24,362 bases of DNA, from assembly GCA_934098565.1 (NCBI GenBank), contig CAKOON010000009.1, positions 1 through 24,362 of the forward strand, written 5' to 3'. The DNA is from an uncultured Bacilli bacterium. Its GTDB lineage: Bacteria > Bacillota_I > Bacilli_A > RF39 > UBA660. Position numbers and translations under genes: made by a program. Positions within the stretch are counted from its first letter, which is position 1. Every line of letters starts with the position of its first letter. The notes beneath the pieces are model-generated. The model was not told the origin of the DNA. It did no database searches and saw nothing but the letters and a program-made list of their open reading frames with translations. This document shows positions 1 to 7,515 of this stretch, piece by piece.

Positions 1-242
1 CCTTGTAAACCTTGAATACCTTGGGCACCAGCTTCGCCTTGAGGTCCGGTTGGACCTGTTGGACCCGTTGGACCTGTTGGGCCAGTTTCACCTTGTGGTC
101 CGGTCGGACCGATAATTCCTTGGGGACCAGTGGGACCAGTTGGACCGCCACTAGGCCCAGCAGGACCGGTCGGACCAGTCGGGCCGGTAGTTCTAGCTAA
201 ATTTAATAATCTATCAACATCTAAACAACAACCATTTTGCAT
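1..242 (-). CDS. Collagen-like Gly-X-Y repeat protein (5' part only; runs off the left edge)
   Basis: The reverse strand reads from an ATG at 242, eight bases after a perfect AGGAGG at 251-256, with no stop before base 1. About 80 codons are visible. The first 18 or so residues (starting MQNGCCLDVDRLLNLA) contain a Cys pair and no signal peptide. Gly-X-Y triplets follow, dominated by GPT with some GPQ, GPA, GET and GEA. One extra Gly near residue 33 breaks the triplet register. Such proteins form trimeric collagen-like stalks; the best-known bacterial examples lie on cell or spore surfaces (BclA type), where Thr in GPT triplets can be glycosylated. The coding strand is visibly richer in G+C than its surroundings, as expected for Gly and Pro codons. 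It lies 54 bases downstream of the DHHW gene on the same strand with no clear terminator between, so it could be co-transcribed. The trimerisation and C-terminal domains are outside the window. Confidence 0.9.
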   Translation of the reverse strand, partial: MQNGCCLDVDRLLNLARTTGPTGPTGPAGPSGGPTGPTGPQGIIGPTGPQGETGPTGPTGPTGPTGPQGEAGAQGIQGLQ

Positions 243-296
243 ATTATTTACCTCCTAAAGTATTCTATGAATATAAGAGATAAATAACTACAATAT

Positions 297-1373
297 TTAT
301 CTTATAGTGTAACTATTATTAACCATTAGAACTCCATAAATAAATAAAATATCCTGATTATTAAAGTCTATATAATTAGTTAAAATTTTAGGAGAAATAT
401 ATCTTGTATCTACCAAGATAATTCTTTTATAACCAGAAATCATAAGAGGTATTAAACTACTAGCATAAGAGTCTCTAAAAACGATTAATTCTTTATCATT
501 ATTACTTAATGGATTATATAGTTCTAATAAAGCTTTACTACCATGTAAATAAGTATCATATTTATCTAAAGAAGTACTTACATCAGCATAAATACTTAAT
601 TCTTTATTAGTTATCATATCTTTTAGAATAGCTTCATCAAGATACTTATTATGTCCTATGAAAATATTATCTTTATTATTATTTTGAACTAATCTACTAG
701 TATATACTCCTTGGAAAGAACTTATTTTTTCAAAAGTAGTATCTTCTTCTACTGAAAAATTCATAATACTTCCTAGATGTTTAGCAACTTTTAAAAGTTT
801 TTCCTCTTGCCAATGGGTATCTGTCTTATAATAGTCATTAAGACTTAATTTATCAAAGATATTAATATATTCCCCTTTAATATTATTATTCAGCAAACTA
901 AGTAGCTGATTATAATCAATCTTTAAGTTATTCTTATCAATATAATAAGACTTATCAGGAACAATTGTATAATAAACTTTATTATTATTAGTTAAATAAT
1001 TATCTACAATATTATTTATCTTCTTAGTTAAATTAAGAACTGAATTGTTATTTAAAGGATATAAGTCTTCATAAATATAATCATTATATAACCCAATATT
1101 ATTATAACTACCCTTTATTGCCAAATCCAAATTAATTTTTATCTTTCTAAAGAAGTCTCTTTGATAAAATTGATCCATACTATAATTTTCAAATTCTTTA
1201 AAATAAGACCCATCTAAGATTTTACTAATCTTAAAACTAGGTAAGGGAGCAAGATTTCTTCTTTCAGATATAGATACTTTTTTATTAGGAGTAACTAGAT
1301 TTAGAAAAAAGAAAATTCCTAGTATTAGAAAAAAACTTAATACTATAATTATATTTTTTAATTTATCACTCAT
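297..1373 (-). CDS. DHHW-family (AlgX/AlgJ-like) membrane-anchored protein, probable polysaccharide O-acetylation partner
   Basis: Protein of 358 aa with one N-terminal membrane segment (about residues 7-27) and an extracytoplasmic SGNH-hydrolase-like domain. Visible motifs are the N-terminal SERRNLAPLP stretch (36-45), typical of the DHHW family, a DTHW at 185-188 in place of DHHW, and the serine block FRDSYA (299-304). These match AlgX/AlgJ-type proteins, which work with an MBOAT acyltransferase to O-acetylate exported glycans. The MBOAT gene lies immediately upstream. I place the start at the ATG at 1373, not the in-frame ATG at 1421: a GAGGTG ribosome-binding site sits about five bases before it and overlaps the TGA stop of the MBOAT gene, which indicates tight translational coupling. 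The longer version would add 16 hydrophobic residues and overlap the upstream gene. The acceptor glycan is unknown. Confidence 0.85.
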   Translation of the reverse strand: MSDKLKNIIIVLSFFLILGIFFFLNLVTPNKKVSISERRNLAPLPSFKISKILDGSYFKEFENYSMDQFYQRDFFRKIKINLDLAIKGSYNNIGLYNDYIYEDLYPLNNNSVLNLTKKINNIVDNYLTNNNKVYYTIVPDKSYYIDKNNLKIDYNQLLSLLNNNIKGEYINIFDKLSLNDYYKTDTHWQEEKLLKVAKHLGSIMNFSVEEDTTFEKISSFQGVYTSRLVQNNNKDNIFIGHNKYLDEAILKDMITNKELSIYADVSTSLDKYDTYLHGSKALLELYNPLSNNDKELIVFRDSYASSLIPLMISGYKRIILVDTRYISPKILTNYIDFNNQDILFIYGVLMVNNSYTIR

Positions 1374-1380
1374 AGACACC

Positions 1381-2772
1381 TCAGAAACGAAAATACAAAA
1401 AAGGATTATAGGAATTATCAACTAGGTTGGCTGTTACAATAATAAGAAGAAGAAAAAGAAAGATAGGTTCAAGGAAATTAATCGCTTTTTTTAGAACGGG
1501 TTTAGTCTTTAACTTTTCTATTAGTACTTTTAAAACCGGAGTACTAAGGATTAGACCTAAAATAATGAAGATTTGATAACTATGAAGGTAATACTTAGTA
1601 GCAGTATTAATTAAAGGCAAGTTATTTAAGAAGAAAATATTTTTATAAATTTCTAGAGCTTCCCTTAAGGTAGCACTTCCAAAGAGAACAAAGCTTATAG
1701 CCACTGAAAAGATGACATAGAAATGTTTTAAAAACTTAGGAATTTTAGTAAGATATTTGGGAAAAATAAGCTTTTCGATAAGAAGAAGAAGACCAAAATA
1801 CAGTCCCCAGAAGACAAAATTCCAAGCGGCCCCATGCCAAAGACCAGTAAGAGTCCAGACGACGATGATATTACGAACTAATTTTAAGCTACCCCCTCTA
1901 CTACCTCCTAAAGGAATATAGACGTAATCCCGGAAGAAGGTTCCTAAAGTCATGTGCCAACGGCGCCAAAAATCGGTAATACTTAGAGCCGTAAAGGGAT
2001 AATCAAAGTTTTCTGGAAAATGAAAGCCCAAAATGAACCCCAAGCCAATCGCCATATCGGTATAACCAGCAAAGTCAAAGAAAACTTGTAATGAGTAACA
2101 GATAGCATACATGATACTGAAAATGACACTTTTATCTGGACTATTAAGATAAGCCGTACAAAAAAGACCTAAAGAATTAGCAATAATCACTTTCTTACCA
2201 AGTCCTAAAATAAGTCTTTTGATACCAGAAGCCATATTAGAAAGGCTAATGTCTTTAGTATTCAAATTTTCCTTAATGGTTTCATAACGGACAATCGGAC
2301 CGGCAATTAATTGCGGAAACAAGGCAATATAAGTAGCCAGATGAAAAATATTTTTTTCCGACTTAGTTTTATCTTTATAGACATCAACTAAATAACTAAT
2401 TATTTGGAAAGTATAAAAAGAAATCCCAATCGGTAAGGCAACATTTAGTAAGGCAATATTAGTATGAAAAAGATTATTAAGACTTATTAAGATAAAATCT
2501 ATATATTTAAAATAGCCTAGAAGTCCTAAAATAACAGCTAAAAATAACCATAAATACCAAGGATTTTTCTTAGTTTCTAAGATACGACCCCCAAGGTAAG
2601 CAATTATAATTTCAAAAATAATTAAAAAGAGATACTTGCTGTCACCATATAAATAGAAAATTAAAGAACTTAAAAGCAAGATATAATTTTTGTATTTATT
2701 CGGAATTAAAAAGTAGATAAGCAAGGTAATTGGTAAAAAATAGTAAAGAAAACTAATACTGGTAAATAACAT
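1381..2772 (-). CDS. MBOAT family O-acyltransferase (AlgI/DltB-like)
   Basis: A 463-aa polytopic membrane protein of the membrane-bound O-acyltransferase family. Family landmarks are PIGISFYTFQ (114-123), LFPQLIAGPI (151-160), the FDFAGYTDMAIG block (232-243), WRRWHMTLGTFFRDYVYIPLGG (269-290), and GLWHGAAWNF (310-319). His313 in GLWHGA corresponds to the catalytic histidine. AlgI-type enzymes move acyl groups, usually acetyl, across the membrane to a surface polysaccharide; DltB does the same for D-alanine on teichoic acid. No dltA or dltC lies nearby and a DHHW protein follows directly, so polysaccharide O-acetylation is the better inference. Start: ATG at 2772 after AAAGGAG with six-base spacing. 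It follows the DUF4358 gene by 40 bases and ends in a TGA that is part of the next gene's ribosome-binding site. The substrate is not determined. Confidence 0.93.
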   Translation of the reverse strand: MLFTSISFLYYFLPITLLIYFLIPNKYKNYILLLSSLIFYLYGDSKYLFLIIFEIIIAYLGGRILETKKNPWYLWLFLAVILGLLGYFKYIDFILISLNNLFHTNIALLNVALPIGISFYTFQIISYLVDVYKDKTKSEKNIFHLATYIALFPQLIAGPIVRYETIKENLNTKDISLSNMASGIKRLILGLGKKVIIANSLGLFCTAYLNSPDKSVIFSIMYAICYSLQVFFDFAGYTDMAIGLGFILGFHFPENFDYPFTALSITDFWRRWHMTLGTFFRDYVYIPLGGSRGGSLKLVRNIIVVWTLTGLWHGAAWNFVFWGLYFGLLLLIEKLIFPKYLTKIPKFLKHFYVIFSVAISFVLFGSATLREALEIYKNIFFLNNLPLINTATKYYLHSYQIFIILGLILSTPVLKVLIEKLKTKPVLKKAINFLEPIFLFLLLIIVTANLVDNSYNPFLYFRF

Positions 2773-2812
2773 AATACTCCTTTCTTTAGAAAAAGGCTTC
2801 CAAAAGGAAGTC

Positions 2813-3400
2813 TTAGTCAGCTATAGGACCATCACTCGGTAGAATGTCATCATCAAACGAGTTAGCTTTTTCCAAGGATTTATCAGGGGTTTTATCAAGG
2901 TATTTAAGAAATTCATCGTAAATGCTTTGAGCCCAATCACTATCGGCCATAACCATAAAAATGACATCACCACTGCTAGCTAGATACATTTTTTCAGCGG
3001 AAACACAAATCCATCTATTCATATCGATATTTTCTTGCATAGTTTGCATCATTTTTTCGACATTCGCATTTTCCGTTGTTTTAAGAACAGCGACTTCTAA
3101 AGCTTGAGCATTAATAAGAGGTTCTGAAGTAACAAGCGTTTTAATGTCATCGGTATTATCCAAGCCAGTTAAAGATTTAACTAAGTCTTTGTCCTTTAAA
3201 GAAATTTCTTTGGTTTCTAAATCAGGAATAGTATCACTTAGATTATTGTAAATAGTCTTTAGCATCCTCTTAATATCCGAAGCCGTTTGGATAGTTTCAT
3301 TAGTTTTGGGTTTATTATTAAATACTAAGGCAATAGCAATTAGAAGGATAATAAATCCGACTAAAAGAAGACCTACTAATAAATTTTTCTTTTCTTTCAT
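2813..3400 (-). CDS. DUF4358-like membrane-anchored protein
   Basis: A 195-aa protein with a short basic N-terminus, one hydrophobic segment at about residues 8-27 that probably anchors it, and an extracytoplasmic remainder. The arrangement 'residues favouring E-A-L-E-V-A-V-L-K, then an amphipathic helix, then a hydrophobic strand (DVIFMVMAD) near the C-terminus' resembles DUF4358. Proteins of that family are known to me as frequent neighbours of MBOAT/DHHW modules in Bacillota. I assign the family from this pattern and the context, not from a profile hit. Start: ATG at 3400 after AGGAGA. It lies 26 bases downstream of the Cys-rich gene and 40 bases upstream of the MBOAT gene, so it probably belongs to the same transcript. 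Its biochemical role is unknown; an accessory role in glycan O-acetylation is an inference from position only. Confidence 0.65.
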   Translation of the reverse strand: MKEKKNLLVGLLLVGFIILLIAIALVFNNKPKTNETIQTASDIKRMLKTIYNNLSDTIPDLETKEISLKDKDLVKSLTGLDNTDDIKTLVTSEPLINAQALEVAVLKTTENANVEKMMQTMQENIDMNRWICVSAEKMYLASSGDVIFMVMADSDWAQSIYDEFLKYLDKTPDKSLEKANSFDDDILPSDGPIAD

Positions 3401-3426
3401 ATTTTCTTTCTCCTAACTTTTTTATA

Positions 3427-3981
3427 TTATTTCAAATTTTTAGCGTACAAAAGTAATTTTCCGACCACATCATCCATCGTTTCTCGATAACTATAGTGTA
3501 TAACATCTTTTTGTCTATGATTAAAAAAATTATCAAGTAGTGGATAAGTACTTACTTTTGATTTAAATTTATACTTCTTTTCAATTGGACTACATAAGAA
3601 GATTTTACAACTGATGCTGCGATGTTGGCAAACACCATTTACTAAAAATGGACATGGTTTCTTATGAAAATAACAACAACCATTAATAGTAGCAAAGCAT
3701 TTACCACTACGGTTACCATAACATTTATCACACTTGAAATCACACACTTTATGACTTATATTATCTAAAATAGTACACATTTCATCATAAATATACTCAA
3801 AACGGAGTTCTAAATCTTTAATATTTAAAGCTTTAACCATCTTTAACATCCAAAATTCTTTAGTGTCATAAGGATATTCTTTATCTTCAATATCAATTGT
3901 ATACTGGTAATCTTTGTGATCATTTCTAATAATTTTCTTCATTTTTTTGTAGTCATTCATCGTTAAGTTTATTGTTTTCAT
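3427..3981 (-). CDS. Cysteine-rich YkgJ-like protein, probable metal or Fe-S cluster binder
   Basis: A 184-aa soluble protein with no signal or membrane segment. Its first 68 residues are charged and helical. Then comes a dense Cys block at about residues 69, 80, 84, 87, 95, 102, 103, 110, 118, 125 and 130. The order C-x3-C-x2-C, then GKC, then CCYFHKKPCPFL, then NGVCQHRSISCKIFLC resembles the YkgJ (zinc/iron-chelating) pattern, in which a CC pair, a CPFL and an RP-x-C-R-x-F core are typical; here the last is RSISCKIF. Metal or cluster binding is therefore likely; a catalytic role is unknown. Start: ATG at 3981 with GGGTG about nine bases upstream and a TATAAT at 3999-4004. It is the first gene of a probable transcript that continues into DUF4358. 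No functional link to the O-acetylation genes is evident. Confidence 0.6.
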   Translation of the reverse strand: MKTINLTMNDYKKMKKIIRNDHKDYQYTIDIEDKEYPYDTKEFWMLKMVKALNIKDLELRFEYIYDEMCTILDNISHKVCDFKCDKCYGNRSGKCFATINGCCYFHKKPCPFLVNGVCQHRSISCKIFLCSPIEKKYKFKSKVSTYPLLDNFFNHRQKDVIHYSYRETMDDVVGKLLLYAKNLK

Positions 3982-3998
3982 ATTTTACACCCAAGTAC

Positions 3999-4004
3999 AT
4001 TATA
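3999..4004 (-). promoter_or_regulatory. -10 box for the Cys-rich gene and the operon downstream
   Basis: On the reverse strand a perfect TATAAT lies 18 bases before the ATG at 3981. The matching -35 region (CTATCT, 17 bases upstream) is poor and lies inside the terminator hairpin at 4011-4053. Motif match only. Confidence 0.45.
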
Positions 4005-4010
4005 TCAGAT

Positions 4011-4053
4011 TAAAATTAAAAAGATAGGGCTTTTTTCTATCTTTTTAATTTTA
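4011..4053 (-). terminator. Intrinsic terminator-like palindrome downstream of the GT-C gene
   Basis: A perfect 17-base inverted repeat (arms 4011-4027 and 4037-4053, left arm ending AAAAAGATAG, right arm starting CTATCTTTTT) surrounds a nine-base loop. It lies 74 bases after the glycosyltransferase stop. The U-rich stretches lie within the stem, so its efficiency is uncertain. Because it is symmetrical it could act on both strands. Confidence 0.55.
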
Positions 4054-4126
4054 TTCATCCAAAGGAGTCATCATGTTTAACCCCAGCAGCCAATATTTCT
4101 ATTACCACTAATAAAAAGGACTATCA

Positions 4127-5530
4127 CTAATCCTTAATATTAATAAACTTCTTACGTTTATCCCAAAGTCTTAATAATTCTTTTAAACCAACACTGCCTA
4201 AAATAAAGATAGTTACATTTATAAAGTAAGTATATCTTGGTTGAATTTCAATAAGTAAGTATACCAAAGTATTAGTTATAAACAAAATATAGAAGTAAAA
4301 CAAATTACTATTTAAGATTTCTTTTCTTTTAAAAGTAACACCAATAATAAGGCCAAGTATCATGAAGCCATAAATAACTTGGTTAATTCCCGATACTAAG
4401 TCTTCTAGAAGTTTATAAGAGATATTAAATCCCATAATATGCATAGTTTTATCATTATAAATACCACTACTTGACTCTAAAGAACCATTTAATACAAAAT
4501 TATTAGTCTTACAAATAATAAGTTTGCTAACTTTTAGAGGATTATTAATTCTTTCTTTGATGACTTCTAATTCTTTAGATGGATCATTGACATAGATTTC
4601 ATCATTAGTATCATATCTACCACAAGTATCTGGATTAGTACCTAAAACAAATTTCCATAAAGGATTATTATTCTTAAGACCATCTTCATTAATATGATTA
4701 TTTACTAAATATCTAGAAACACATATATTTACAAGAAGATAAAAGAAGATAAAGATACAACATCTTAAAAAAGTTATAAAGACTCTCTTAGTTTTCTTGA
4801 AATCTCTTTTACTAATCTTTAACACTCGGTAAAGAAGATAACTAAAGAGAATAACAATACCTTCTGGTCTAATGACATTAGAAATTCCTAAGAGAATACC
4901 CGCTGTTATATAGTTAAATAGTTTATCTTCTTTGTTGTTTTTTAGTAAGAAATAAATACTTAAATAACTAAGAAAACTACTAAAGTGGTGATTTGATAAG
5001 ACTGTTGCTGAGTATATAGAAAAAGGAAATACAGCATATAGGATCGATACTATTCTAGCCTCTTTTTCTCCTACTAAAGACTTAACCGTTCGATAGATAA
5101 AGTATGTAAGAACAACTTCATAGAAAATATTTAATCCTTTTAAAAATATCTCACTATTAATTACTCTTAACATTAAGGCTTCATATAGAACAAAGCCCGT
5201 CTGATAAGGCCACATCATAAAATAGCCAGTTTTTGAGAAACTATAGTCCCCCAAATTAAAAGCGTAGGAAGATTCTAATAAGACCTTAAAATCACTAGTT
5301 TGAGGAACATTAAAGATAATAATTCCTACTACTCTAACGATAATAGCTAGAAGTACTAGGTAAAAACTAAAGTATTTGAACTTATATTTTCTAATAGCAT
5401 AGATGATACTAATAATTAGAAGAAGACCAATTAGAATATTATTACTAATTAAGAAAACGAGACTTAAAAGTATTGGGATTATGATACTAATATTCATAAA
5501 TAACTTATCCAATTTAATTTTTTTTAACAT
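4127..5530 (-). CDS. GT-C family membrane glycosyltransferase (GT39/ArnT/PMT-like)
   Basis: A 467-aa polytopic membrane protein with hydrophobic segments spread from residue 11 to about 450 and an extracytoplasmic loop at about residues 280-350. The first extracytoplasmic loop carries TSDFKVLLES (78-87). Its SD/Asp80 after the first conserved helices fits the acidic catalytic position of GT-C enzymes that use polyprenyl-phosphate sugars. WPYQTGFVLYEAL and the helix with PFSIYSATVLSNHH also fit this family. Such enzymes transfer a sugar outside the membrane to lipid, polymer or Ser/Thr of proteins; substrate and acceptor cannot be read here. Start: ATG at 5530 after GAAAGGAT, with a well-spaced promoter at 5554-5582. 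It is a single-gene unit ending before the palindrome at 4011-4053. The nearby Thr-rich collagen-like protein is a conceivable acceptor, but that is speculative. Confidence 0.75.
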   Translation of the reverse strand: MLKKIKLDKLFMNISIIIPILLSLVFLISNNILIGLLLIISIIYAIRKYKFKYFSFYLVLLAIIVRVVGIIIFNVPQTSDFKVLLESSYAFNLGDYSFSKTGYFMMWPYQTGFVLYEALMLRVINSEIFLKGLNIFYEVVLTYFIYRTVKSLVGEKEARIVSILYAVFPFSIYSATVLSNHHFSSFLSYLSIYFLLKNNKEDKLFNYITAGILLGISNVIRPEGIVILFSYLLYRVLKISKRDFKKTKRVFITFLRCCIFIFFYLLVNICVSRYLVNNHINEDGLKNNNPLWKFVLGTNPDTCGRYDTNDEIYVNDPSKELEVIKERINNPLKVSKLIICKTNNFVLNGSLESSSGIYNDKTMHIMGFNISYKLLEDLVSGINQVIYGFMILGLIIGVTFKRKEILNSNLFYFYILFITNTLVYLLIEIQPRYTYFINVTIFILGSVGLKELLRLWDKRKKFINIKD

Positions 5531-5553
5531 ATAAACATATCCTTTCTAATTAA

Positions 5554-5582
5554 AGTATAAATTAAATAAGCCAAATTAGCAA
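5554..5582 (-). promoter_or_regulatory. Sigma-70-type promoter for the GT-C glycosyltransferase gene
   Basis: On the reverse strand TTGCTA (5577-5582) and TATACT (5554-5559) are separated by exactly 17 bases, 24 bases upstream of the ATG at 5530. It is divergent from the tRNA-Gln promoter. Confidence 0.65.
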
Positions 5583-5590
5583 GATTTCTA

Positions 5591-5619
5591 TTGGCAAGAG
5601 GATATTTTTGCGTTAAAAT
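5591..5619 (+). promoter_or_regulatory. Promoter for tRNA-Gln
   Basis: TTGGCA at 5591-5596 and TAAAAT at 5614-5619 with a 17-base spacer, ending 12 bases before the mature tRNA. A good match to a housekeeping promoter, and it fits a tRNA transcribed with almost no leader. Confidence 0.7.
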
Positions 5620-5631
5620 ATAAAAAGGAAT

Positions 5632-5707
5632 TGCCTAGTAGCCAAGTGGTAAGGCATCAGATTCTGACTCTGACATTTCGTGGGTTCGAGCCCTACCTAG
5701 GCAGCCA
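5632..5707 (+). tRNA. tRNA-Gln (anticodon CUG)
   Basis: A complete cloverleaf. The acceptor arms TGCCTAG (5632-5638) and CTAGGCA (5697-5703) pair in all seven positions. The D stem is GCC/GGC. The anticodon stem TCAGA/TCTGA encloses the loop TTCTGAC, with CTG at 5664-5666. The T arm is GTGGG-TTCGAGC-CCTAC with one G-U pair. Discriminator G and an encoded CCA (5705-5707) follow. The variable region is six bases, one longer than in the usual Gln tRNA. CUG decodes only CAG, a codon expected to be minor in such AT-rich DNA; a UUG-anticodon partner should exist elsewhere in the genome. Confidence 0.95.
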
Positions 5708-5720
5708 ATTGTGATTATGA

Positions 5721-5742
5721 AGACCATTAATGGTCTTTTTTT
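5721..5742 (+). terminator. Intrinsic terminator of the tRNA-Gln transcript
   Basis: The palindrome AGACCATTAATGGTCT (5721-5736) is followed by a run of T to 5742. It separates the tRNA from the gltX promoter downstream. Confidence 0.8.
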
Positions 5743-5778
5743 CTGCTATTACTTCTTTCTTAAAAGGCTAAAAACTCT

Positions 5779-5806
5779 TTGAAAATCAAGAAAACTATAT
5801 TATAAT
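5779..5806 (+). promoter_or_regulatory. Promoter for gltX
   Basis: TTGAAA (5779-5784) and TATAAT (5801-5806) with a 16-base spacer, giving a leader of about 16 bases that contains the AAGAGGA ribosome-binding site. Confidence 0.7.
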
Positions 5807-5828
5807 AGACAAAGAAAAGAGGAATATT

Positions 5829-7466
5829 ATGACAAATAAAGAATTAGCAGACATTTTACTTCCAAAAGTCCATCATGACTATAAATATTATGAAGAAAAA
5901 TATCCAGAAAGAGATTTAAAGGAAGGAGCTTATGTTACTCGTTTTGCTCCATCACCAACCGGCTTTGTGCATTTAGGAAGTCTAGCCACTTCTTTTATGG
6001 CTTTACAACTTGCTAAACAAACCAAAGGAATATGTTTCTTAAGAATTGAAGATACTGATGGTAAAAGAACGGTTGAAAATGGGGTTCAAGGAATTATTAA
6101 TGACTTTAAAAGTTTAGGAATAACATTTGATGAAGGCGAAGGCTTTGGTGGGAAATATGGTCCTTACCTTCAATCAGAACGAAAAGATATTTACCAAGCT
6201 TATGCTAAAAAGTTAATTGAAGAAGGACTAGCCTATCCATGTTTCTGTACACCAGAGCATTTAGAAGAAATCAGAAGTTACCAAGAACATAAAAAATTAA
6301 GACTTGGTTACTATAAAAAATATGCTAAGTGTCGTGATTTAACAATGGCGGAAATTAAAGAACATTTGGCTAACGGTGATAAATATATTATTCGTTTCCG
6401 TAGTCAAGGGGACTTTGAAAATAAAATTGTTTTACATGATGCAATTAAAGGCGACATCGAAATGCCAGAAAACGATATTGATGACGTTATTATTAAAAGT
6501 GATGGTCTACCTACTTATCATTTTGCCCATGTTGTTGATGATCATTTAATGCATACAACGCACGTTACTCGTGGTGATGAATGGGTTGCTAGTTATCCAA
6601 AGCACCATGAATTATTTAAGCTTTTAGGCTTTAAAGAACCAGTTTATGCACATATTGCCCCAATTACAATTAAAGAAGGAACAACGGTTCGTAAATTAAG
6701 TAAGAGAAAAGATAAAGAAGCCGCTATTAGTTACTATCAAAAACTTGGTATTCCTACTCCCGTTATCAGATTGTACTTAGCTACCATTGAAAATTATGAC
6801 TTTGAAGAATGGTATAATGCTAATCCAGATAAAGGTATTGATGACTTTACTTTTGAGTTTAGTAAAATGCCCATCGGGGGAACTTTATTTGATATTGAAA
6901 AGCTTAACAGTATTGCTAAAATTTACTTTAGTCGTCTAAAAAATACGGAATTATATGATATGACTTTGGCTTATACGAAAGAATATGATGAAGAATTCTA
7001 TAATATCTTAGTTAATAATAAAGATTATGCTTTAAAAGTCTTTAATATTGAAAGAGATATCGAAAGACCTCGTAAAGATATTGCATCTTTAAGCGACGTA
7101 AGATTAGAATTTAGTTATATGTTTAATGAATTATTCTATCAAGATAGGAATCCTTATGCTGAATGCAAAGGATGTGATAAAGACATTGTTCTTAATTATA
7201 TTAATGATATTTATGATGAAAATGATAATCAAGAAGATTGGTTTAATCATCTAAAAGAATATGCCGTTAATAATAATTATACAACAGATAAGAAAGCTTA
7301 TAAGGCAGAACCAGACAAGTACAATGGAATGGTTGCTGACTTCTGTGCTCTTCTTCGTATTATCATTTGTAAGAAAAACCAATCACCAAACATTTATTAC
7401 TTAATTAAATACCTAGGTAAAGAAGAGTTAGTTAAGAGAGTTAATAAGTTTTATACAGAAAAGTAA
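5829..7466 (+). CDS. gltX: Glutamyl-tRNA synthetase (glutamate--tRNA ligase), long clostridial-type
   Basis: A 545-aa class I aminoacyl-tRNA synthetase that charges tRNA-Glu with glutamate. FAPSPTGFVHLGSL (39-52) holds the HIGH-type signature as HLGS. LRIEDTDGKR follows at 71-80. A KMSKS-type loop reads KLSKR at 289-293. Cys138, Cys140 and Cys168 lie where some GluRS enzymes bind zinc. The N-terminal extension before the Rossmann fold and the length above 540 aa match a GltX group I know from Clostridia, longer than the usual 470-490 aa; the C-terminal 200 residues form the anticodon-binding part. In bacteria lacking GlnRS this enzyme also charges tRNA-Gln, with GatCAB correcting the product; neither GlnRS nor GatCAB is visible here. 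Start: ATG at 5829 after AAGAGGA. It is a single-gene unit with its own promoter and terminator. Confidence 0.95.
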   Translation: MTNKELADILLPKVHHDYKYYEEKYPERDLKEGAYVTRFAPSPTGFVHLGSLATSFMALQLAKQTKGICFLRIEDTDGKRTVENGVQGIINDFKSLGITFDEGEGFGGKYGPYLQSERKDIYQAYAKKLIEEGLAYPCFCTPEHLEEIRSYQEHKKLRLGYYKKYAKCRDLTMAEIKEHLANGDKYIIRFRSQGDFENKIVLHDAIKGDIEMPENDIDDVIIKSDGLPTYHFAHVVDDHLMHTTHVTRGDEWVASYPKHHELFKLLGFKEPVYAHIAPITIKEGTTVRKLSKRKDKEAAISYYQKLGIPTPVIRLYLATIENYDFEEWYNANPDKGIDDFTFEFSKMPIGGTLFDIEKLNSIAKIYFSRLKNTELYDMTLAYTKEYDEEFYNILVNNKDYALKVFNIERDIERPRKDIASLSDVRLEFSYMFNELFYQDRNPYAECKGCDKDIVLNYINDIYDENDNQEDWFNHLKEYAVNNNYTTDKKAYKAEPDKYNGMVADFCALLRIIICKKNQSPNIYYLIKYLGKEELVKRVNKFYTEK

Positions 7467-7480
7467 TTAAATTTTAGAAG

Positions 7481-7515
7481 AAAAATCATTTCTTTAAGAT
7501 AAGAAATGATTTTTT
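7481..7515 (+). terminator. Intrinsic terminator of gltX
   Basis: The arms AAAAATCATTTCTT (7481-7494) and AAGAAATGATTTTT (7501-7514) pair perfectly around a six-base loop, and a T run ends the structure 15 bases after the gltX stop. The A and T tracts make it potentially bidirectional. Confidence 0.85.

Noticed and set aside
12..200. 62-codon plus-strand frame opposite the collagen-like gene
   Set aside because: It is the antisense of Gly-X-Y codons, giving a Trp/Thr/Ser/Gly repeat, with no ribosome-binding site. The minus-strand gene with AGGAGG is clearly the real one.
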